In this document: positions 6,551 to 10,562 of the stretch, in pieces
Position numbering within the stretch: position 1 is the first letter of the stretch
Layout: every line of letters begins with the position of its first letter
Source: Akkermansia sp.
GTDB lineage: Bacteria; Verrucomicrobiota; Verrucomicrobiia; Verrucomicrobiales; Akkermansiaceae
Reading direction: 5' to 3'
Length of the DNA stretch: 10,562 nt
Assembly (NCBI GenBank): GCA_017628435.1
Contig: JAGBZE010000047.1
Span: forward strand, 1-10,562
Made by a program: the position numbers and the translations under genes
The notes under the pieces: generated by a model
What the model was told of the DNA's origin: nothing
The model's input: the letters and a program-made list of their open reading frames with translations, nothing else
The model's database searches: none

Positions 6551-7615
6551 TCAGGGCGCGGTATTAGCTACAGAGGGCTCGTCTGGTGTGCCGGTCCAGA
6601 TGTATTGGTTGACGTAGCGCAGCCCGGAAATCGTGAGGGCTGCCTTAGCGCTGTTATTCTTGACCCTGTTTACAGTGCAATTCTGCTGCACTGTAGGCAT
6701 GGGGCGGCACGATATGATAAAGGGTTGGGTTACATGCCGGCGGGCAGGGTAGATGCCGATGGGAACGCCTTCTGCCGTAAAAGCAATTTCGAGAGACTGA
6801 GGCCGCGTGCGTTCTGTTCGACTACCCTTGTAGAGAAAGGGATGGCGGCGCAATATATCCATGCCCCTGACACAGGGTACGGCTACTCGGTAATGCTCCT
6901 TCAGCTTGGCAAAGTAGCTGGAAATGGAGAAGGTGTTTCCATGCCGGCAGGCAAGAAGGGCATCTGTCGGATTAAAACCGACCAGATTCAAGCCGTTGAA
7001 ATTACCGTGCTTGTTCTCGCCTGTGTAAAACTCTGCAAATCGACTATTAATCATGAGGGCAAGCTCCAGGTGAAGGTGTGCCCGTGTTTTATTGAGCCCA
7101 ACTCCACTGTATCCGAGTCTGCCGATTTCCTGCTGGTTGTTCACATGCTGCCCTACGTTGCAGCATACGCTTGCCAGGTGTGCATAGAGAGAGTAGATTG
7201 TACCTTCCGGAACCTCATGGGCAATAACTACGTAACGTCCGTAGTTACTGTGCCCCGGAAGCGTGCTCACGTGCACCACCTGACCGGGGGCAATGGGGCG
7301 CACCATGTCCTGCGGTTCTCCGTTTCCGCTGCGGTATATGGGTTTCACATCAACCCCTTCGTGAAACCGGCTGAACATGATGGGGGCTCCCGGTTGGGGG
7401 CGGAATGGATTGCGAACCATTCCATAGGTGCCAGCCTGCCAGGGTGTTGACTTCTCTCCCTCGAACAGCCGGTCCACATACATGTAGTAGTCTGCTCCCC
7501 CGGTGCTGTAAAGCGCTGTGTTATCCGTAGGTAAGGTGTACACCAAATCCTGCGGCTGAGCCCAGACCGTGGAGCACAGTGTAGCGACTGTTGCTATGAG
7601 TCGGGGAATGTTCAC
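6551..7615 (-). CDS. Exported M23-family (LytM-type) metallopeptidase, 354 aa
   Basis: A signal peptide ends at about Ala19 (TVWA/QPQ). The LytM domain spans roughly 60-220 and keeps all expected zinc and catalytic residues: HEGVD (His85, Asp89), YAHL (His146) and HLH (His180, His182). It should therefore be an active periplasmic endopeptidase cutting peptide cross-links in peptidoglycan, although some family members serve as amidase activators. Residues from about 230 to 354 form an extra C-terminal region, probably mostly beta, that I cannot assign. Translation starts with GTG, with AAGG five bases upstream. The start overlaps the stop of the preceding lipoprotein gene in a GTGA arrangement, so the two are likely translationally coupled. 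The TPR gene follows after 18 bases. Family assignment is secure; substrate specificity is not deducible. Confidence 0.95.
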   Translation of the reverse strand: MNIPRLIATVATLCSTVWAQPQDLVYTLPTDNTALYSTGGADYYMYVDRLFEGEKSTPWQAGTYGMVRNPFRPQPGAPIMFSRFHEGVDVKPIYRSGNGEPQDMVRPIAPGQVVHVSTLPGHSNYGRYVVIAHEVPEGTIYSLYAHLASVCCNVGQHVNNQQEIGRLGYSGVGLNKTRAHLHLELALMINSRFAEFYTGENKHGNFNGLNLVGFNPTDALLACRHGNTFSISSYFAKLKEHYRVAVPCVRGMDILRRHPFLYKGSRTERTRPQSLEIAFTAEGVPIGIYPARRHVTQPFIISCRPMPTVQQNCTVNRVKNNSAKAALTISGLRYVNQYIWTGTPDEPSVANTAP

Positions 7616-8196
7616 TGTGCCTTTTTAGTGGAGGTTGAGGAGGAATACAGCTCAGGGATGAGACGTCCGTGCTCATCCTTCGTGGGCGCTGCTTCCTTGG
7701 GTAATTCAGGCTTGGGACGAGGGTCGTCCTTCAAGTATCTCTTCTCCTCAATTTCCGGAGTTATCGGCTCAAGTGTTTCACTGATGCGTCTGAGGTCGTA
7801 GCCGTTCAGTCCGCCCCATATAATGAGTTGCCCATCGGTGATGCCGCAGTCAATCATTAGCGGCTCAAAGGCGAGTCCATCAATTACCGGCAGAATTCGT
7901 TTGCCTATGTTCTGCTGCGTTTCTGTGTAAAGTCGCATTTTGTACTCTTTGGGTGTGTAAAGAACTACCCCGTATGAACCATCATCAGCCATGAAGGATC
8001 TGAATTTTTCAAAGTGCTTCAGACTCATGATGGGCATTCGATTATACATGCGGCCGTCGTATCGTACATTAAAGGCCGCACCACCCTCTGAATTGGATGA
8101 TTCCGTCAGGAAGTAGGCTTTGTATTGTTTCTGCTGGCAGCCTGTCAGCAGGAGTGTGCCAATCATGGCGCAAATGAAAATAGAAAACTTATGCAT
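7612..8196 (-). CDS. Predicted lipoprotein, 194 aa, unknown function
   Basis: The N-terminus MHKFSIFICAMIGTLL is followed by the lipobox LTGC (Cys20), so it should be lipidated and exported. The mature region up to about residue 140 looks like a compact mixed fold with a hydrophobic LIIWGGLNGYDL segment (124-135). The last 50 residues are charged and proline-rich (KPELPKEA) and end in a Ser/Thr tail, probably a flexible linker or extension. I recognise no family. ATG at 8196 has a GGA about nine bases upstream. The stop overlaps the GTG start of the M23 peptidase gene by four bases, and the pgsA stop lies 22 bases upstream. Coupling with the peptidase makes a functional pairing plausible, for example an anchor or regulator, but this is inference only. 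Confidence 0.85.
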   Translation of the reverse strand: MHKFSIFICAMIGTLLLTGCQQKQYKAYFLTESSNSEGGAAFNVRYDGRMYNRMPIMSLKHFEKFRSFMADDGSYGVVLYTPKEYKMRLYTETQQNIGKRILPVIDGLAFEPLMIDCGITDGQLIIWGGLNGYDLRRISETLEPITPEIEEKRYLKDDPRPKPELPKEAAPTKDEHGRLIPELYSSSTSTKKAQ

Positions 8197-8218
8197 TGAT
8201 ATTCCAGAATGAAAGAAT

Positions 8219-8848
8219 TTATTTTACGCGCAGCAGGTGCCGGCCATGGTAGCAGTAATTGATGCCACTCCACAGAGTGAGAACGACACTGGTCCAGAGC
8301 ATAATCTCACGGAATACTGAGCCGCATACGCCAATACTCAGCGTGCGAAGCGGTTCAATCAGGTTGCCTCCGTAGGCGAGCTGAACCATGCATGCTATGC
8401 AGTAGGTTAACTGGGCTGTTGTCTTCCATTTACCCAAACGGTCAGCGGCTATGACCTGCCCCTGTGCCACAGCAAGCTGACGCAAACCGGTTACTAGAAA
8501 TTCGCGGAAGATGATAAGAATGACTACCCAGAAGGGGCAGACCCCGACTGCGGCCAGGTAGATGAAGGCGGCACTTACCAGAATCTTGTCTGCCAGAGGG
8601 TCAATCAACTTACCGAAGTTCGTGACTAGATTGTATTTTCTGGCCAGGTATCCATCGAAAAAATCAGTTATGGCCGCAATTACAAAAGCCCAGAGCGCTA
8701 CGCAGGCTGTGGTGGAAATCGGTTGGAACCACCCTCCTGTCACTTCGTTAATATGGGGTGAAATGCTGCCATCAATAGCCAATGCCACTGTATAGACAAT
8801 GACCAGAATGATGCGGGAAAGCGTAATAGTATTTGGCAGGTTCAACAT
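8219..8848 (-). CDS. pgsA: CDP-diacylglycerol--glycerol-3-phosphate 3-phosphatidyltransferase (PgsA)
   Basis: This integral membrane enzyme makes phosphatidylglycerol phosphate from CDP-diacylglycerol and glycerol 3-phosphate, the committed step to phosphatidylglycerol and cardiolipin. The full CDP-alcohol phosphatidyltransferase signature is present without deviation: Asp62-x2-Asp65-Gly66-x2-Ala69-Arg70-x8-Gly79-x3-Asp83-x3-Asp87. The N-terminal MLNLPNTITLSR is typical of PgsA, and several hydrophobic segments follow. At 209 residues the length is usual. I chose ATG at 8848 because GGAG lies five bases upstream; the upstream ATG at 8875 lacks one and would add nine non-conserved residues. 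It is the first gene of the minus-strand block and is divergent from the plus-strand gene at 8980. Other CDP-alcohol transferases share the signature, but the N-terminus favours PgsA. Confidence 0.94.
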   Translation of the reverse strand: MLNLPNTITLSRIILVIVYTVALAIDGSISPHINEVTGGWFQPISTTACVALWAFVIAAITDFFDGYLARKYNLVTNFGKLIDPLADKILVSAAFIYLAAVGVCPFWVVILIIFREFLVTGLRQLAVAQGQVIAADRLGKWKTTAQLTYCIACMVQLAYGGNLIEPLRTLSIGVCGSVFREIMLWTSVVLTLWSGINYCYHGRHLLRVK

Positions 8849-8853
8849 TGTAT

Positions 8854-8857
8854 CTCC
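8854..8857 (-). promoter_or_regulatory. Shine-Dalgarno (GGAG) that decides the pgsA start
   Basis: On the minus strand CAGGAGATACA precedes ATG at 8848, giving GGAG with a five-base spacer. It is the clearest ribosome binding site in the minus-strand block and supports 8848 over the in-frame ATG at 8875. Confidence 0.8.
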
Positions 8858-8860
8858 TGT

Positions 8861-8889
8861 GTTATATCTCTCCATACGCCAACTTGCAA
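8861..8889 (-). promoter_or_regulatory. Candidate promoter for pgsA and the envelope gene block
   Basis: On the minus strand TTGCAA (8884-8889; 4/6 match to -35) is followed by a 17-base spacer and TATAAC (complement of 8861-8866; 5/6 match to -10). The expected start point, about 8853-8856, would fall inside the GGAG ribosome binding site of pgsA. Either initiation is slightly further upstream, the leader is extremely short, or this match is chance. No better minus-strand promoter was seen in the 131-base divergent gap. Confidence 0.3.
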
Positions 8890-8944
8890 GCAGAAATCAA
8901 GCCTGTATGCCAAAAACGGGCAGAAATTCTGACAGATTCTTTGC

Positions 8945-8972
8945 TTGAATCCGAATCTGTTTTTGCTATACT
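8945..8972 (+). promoter_or_regulatory. Candidate promoter giving a leaderless transcript of the gene at 8980
   Basis: TTGAAT (8945-8950; 4/6) is followed by a 16-base spacer and TATACT (8967-8972; 5/6). The -10 element ends seven bases before ATG at 8980, so the predicted transcription start is at or next to the A of the start codon. The bases between (TGCTCGC) hold no Shine-Dalgarno, which fits a leaderless mRNA. It lies in the divergent gap and would drive this gene and probably metF. Confidence 0.5.
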
Positions 8973-8979
8973 TGCTCGC

Positions 8980-9714
8980 ATGAACGCATTCCGCGCAACG
9001 ATACTTGTTTTGCTTGCTCTTACGGTGGGGCTTATGTTCTATGCGTTTGCTGTGCTTCTTCCTGCACGTCAGGAACAGTATCAGATGTATCAGACTCAGT
9101 TGAAAATCAACGAGTACCAGCAGCGGCATCAGGAGCATGAAGCTCGTATGGCCCGTCTGGGTGCAGATGCAGATACGCCTGAAGTAGCAGCTGCGCGTGC
9201 CGCTGCCGAGGCAGAGGAAAAAAAGAATGAAGCAGATCTGACTGCCGCAGAAGAGCACAGCGTGTTGGCTTCTGCCCGGCGTCGGCAGGAAGCTGAGGAA
9301 GCCGTTTCTGCTACGTCCCCCGTTGCGGATGCTCCTTCTTCTCTCGGTGAAATTACCGCATATCTTGAGGATTGCACTGTAGTTCTTTTCAGGGCGAATG
9401 GCGCTACTCCTGTGAATGAGGGGCTTGACATCGCCGTGCGTCGCGATGGATACATCGTATGCGAAGCAACTGTTGATGGCCGCGATGATGAGTCCGGCCA
9501 GTATACCGCGGCTGTGAAGCAGGCTGTTTTCAGGGGAGCTAAGGATCCGGCTGCAGAGGCGAATCGCAAGCCTCGTCCTGGGGATGAAGTTATTGTATCC
9601 CCTTTTATCAGCAGTCGTGATCTGCGTATGGAGGGATATGATGTGCCGCAGAGCGAATCTGCTGCTCAGAATGCCTTGCCTGAGGTTGAGGCGGTTTTGA
9701 CGCCTGTGCCGTAA
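8980..9714 (+). CDS. Membrane-anchored coiled-coil protein with C-terminal beta domain, unknown function, 244 aa
   Basis: An N-terminal membrane segment (about residues 7-28, VLLALTVGLMFYAFAVLL) is followed by a Gln/Glu/Arg-rich helical stretch (about 29-60) and an Ala/Glu-rich helix (about 66-110) likely to form a coiled coil. From about 122 to 215 there is a beta-rich domain: VVLFRANGATPVNEGLDIAV, a DGYIVCEATVDGRD strand pair, and PRPGDEVIVSP (199-208). This pattern of a glycine-turn beta barrel ending in a GD-x-V element resembles small domains of other exported envelope proteins; that likeness is by eye only. The tail is acidic and proline-containing. I chose ATG at 8980 because it puts the membrane anchor at the N-terminus; the frame is open upstream but overlaps pgsA. 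No Shine-Dalgarno is present. It precedes metF by 25 bases. I do not recognise a named family. Confidence 0.85.
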   Translation: MNAFRATILVLLALTVGLMFYAFAVLLPARQEQYQMYQTQLKINEYQQRHQEHEARMARLGADADTPEVAAARAAAEAEEKKNEADLTAAEEHSVLASARRRQEAEEAVSATSPVADAPSSLGEITAYLEDCTVVLFRANGATPVNEGLDIAVRRDGYIVCEATVDGRDDESGQYTAAVKQAVFRGAKDPAAEANRKPRPGDEVIVSPFISSRDLRMEGYDVPQSESAAQNALPEVEAVLTPVP

Positions 9715-9729
9715 GTTGTCAGATTTGTG

Positions 9730-9734
9730 AAGGA
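9730..9734 (+). promoter_or_regulatory. Shine-Dalgarno (AAGGA) for metF
   Basis: AAGGA lies five bases ahead of ATG at 9740 within the 25-base gap after the preceding stop. It fixes the metF start and implies ordinary initiation, unlike the gene upstream. Confidence 0.75.
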
Positions 9735-9739
9735 TTCAC

Positions 9740-10562
9740 ATGCAAACGCTTTTTGACCGAACCCCCAGCTTCTCGTTCGAGTTCTTCCCGCCCAAAACGC
9801 CGGAGGGCGCGGCATCATTGCTGGAAACGGTGGTGCGTCTGCAGGAGTTTCATCCTAGTTTTGTGAGCGTAACTTACGGAGCTGGTGGCAGTTCCCGTGG
9901 TTTTACCCGCTCTGTGGTTCACGATATTCAGAGCCGGGGAATTCCCACAGTGCCGCATCTTACCTGTGTGGGACATACGGAGGTGGAAATTGAGGAAATA
10001 CTGGAGGGATATATAGGGGCAGGGGCTCGTGCCATTATGGTGTTGCGCGGTGATCCACCCCGCAATGTGGCCCGTGATGCCAGCCGTGATGCTTTCCGCC
10101 ACGCTGCAGACTTGGTGCGTTTCATCCGTAAGTGGGAAGATAAAAGCCATCTTTCTACACGACTTACTCTTGGTGTCGCCGGGTTTCCGGAGGGTCATCC
10201 TGACTCCCGCAACCGCCTGAAGGAGATGGATTTTCTTAAGGCCAAGGTTGATGAAGGCGCCGATTATATCTGCACGCAGCTGTTCTTTGACAATCACGCC
10301 TTTTTTGATTTCCGAGATCGCTGCCGTCTCATGGATATTGATGTGCCTATCATTGCCGGAATTATGCCGGTGACCACCATTTCCGGTATGAACCGCATGG
10401 CAGATCTTTCTGCTGGTACGAATTTCCCGGCTCGTTTGCTCAAGGCTATGCTGCGTGCCGGTGGCGATAAGGCATCTCTGGAGCGCATTGGTATCAACTA
10501 TGCCAGTAACCAGTGCAGTGAATTACTTGACGCAGAGGTGGATGGTATTCACTTTTATACCC
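9740..10562 (+). CDS. metF: Methylenetetrahydrofolate reductase (MetF), 3' truncated by window edge
   Basis: MetF is a cytoplasmic flavoprotein that reduces 5,10-methylene-THF to 5-methyl-THF, the methyl donor for methionine synthesis. About 274 residues are visible, against roughly 290-300 for typical bacterial MetF, so only the C-terminal end is missing. Motifs in order: FEFFPPKT (13-20, with the catalytic-type Glu14), VTYGAGGS (44-51), LRGDPP (102-107, FAD-side Asp105), GVAGFPEGHP (145-154), TQLFFDN (179-185, Gln180), PIIAGIMP, and GIHFYT at the edge. The N-terminus is short, with the active-site glutamate at residue 14. The gene follows the membrane-anchored protein by 25 bases and has its own AAGGA ribosome binding site, so it is probably co-transcribed with it. 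No S-box, SAM riboswitch or MetJ-like site is visible upstream. The upstream neighbour has no evident link to one-carbon metabolism. Confidence 0.96.
   Translation, partial: MQTLFDRTPSFSFEFFPPKTPEGAASLLETVVRLQEFHPSFVSVTYGAGGSSRGFTRSVVHDIQSRGIPTVPHLTCVGHTEVEIEEILEGYIGAGARAIMVLRGDPPRNVARDASRDAFRHAADLVRFIRKWEDKSHLSTRLTLGVAGFPEGHPDSRNRLKEMDFLKAKVDEGADYICTQLFFDNHAFFDFRDRCRLMDIDVPIIAGIMPVTTISGMNRMADLSAGTNFPARLLKAMLRAGGDKASLERIGINYASNQCSELLDAEVDGIHFYT

Noticed and set aside
6605..7450. 281-codon open frame on the plus strand
   Set aside because: It lies wholly antisense to the M23 peptidase, whose motifs are intact, and the translation has no recognisable domain or coherent composition.
8833..8979. 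Upstream extension of the plus-strand membrane-anchored protein
   Set aside because: It overlaps the pgsA coding sequence and promoter region and would push the membrane anchor away from the N-terminus.
9715..9739. Riboswitch or regulatory leader upstream of metF
   Set aside because: The gap is only 25 bases and holds just a Shine-Dalgarno; there is no room for a SAM-type riboswitch.
1..10562. CRISPR, tRNA, insertion sequence, prophage or defence genes
   Set aside because: No repeat-spacer pattern, tRNA-like cloverleaf, transposase, integrase or recognisable defence domain was seen on either strand.

Overview
The window looks like a core chromosomal segment of a Gram-negative bacterium with an outer membrane. 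It carries a lipid A-type acyltransferase, several exported proteins and two lipoproteins. Gene content, moderate GC and protein style suggest Verrucomicrobiota, perhaps an Akkermansia relative; this is inference from memory, not a search. I see no tRNA, rRNA, CRISPR array, insertion sequence, prophage or transfer signal. Coding is dense and no gap exceeds about 135 bases.

Layout. (1) 1-792, plus strand: the 3' end of a SufT/MIP18-family Fe-S assembly gene, then a small unrecognised gene in the same frame. (2) 797-824: a hairpin terminator between convergent genes, with its better U-tract on the minus strand. (3) 835-8848, minus strand, seven genes. In transcription order they are pgsA (phosphatidylglycerophosphate synthase), a lipoprotein, an M23/LytM metallopeptidase, an 818-residue exported TPR protein, a single-pass membrane protein, a second lipoprotein, and a 623-residue fusion of an LpxL/HtrB-type acyltransferase to a GT9 (heptosyltransferase-like) domain. 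Spacings are -4 to 29 bases, apart from one 94-base gap before the membrane protein that may hold an internal promoter. (4) 8849-8979: a divergent promoter region. (5) 8980-10562, plus strand: a membrane-anchored coiled-coil/beta-domain protein followed by metF, which runs off the window.

How the genes fit together. The minus-strand block reads as a cell-envelope locus: phospholipid head-group synthesis, peptidoglycan cleavage or its control, a periplasmic TPR scaffold, lipoproteins, and lipid A acylation joined to a sugar-transferase-like domain. The most unusual item is the acyltransferase-GT9 fusion. Its acyltransferase half keeps its motifs, but its GT9 half appears to have lost hallmark residues. 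The second theme is promoter-like -10 elements lying only a few bases upstream of start codons that lack a Shine-Dalgarno sequence, which suggests leaderless or very short-leader transcripts.

I found no clear evidence of a defence, mobile or wholly new system. The best candidates for something undescribed are the fusion protein and the uncharacterised envelope genes beside it.
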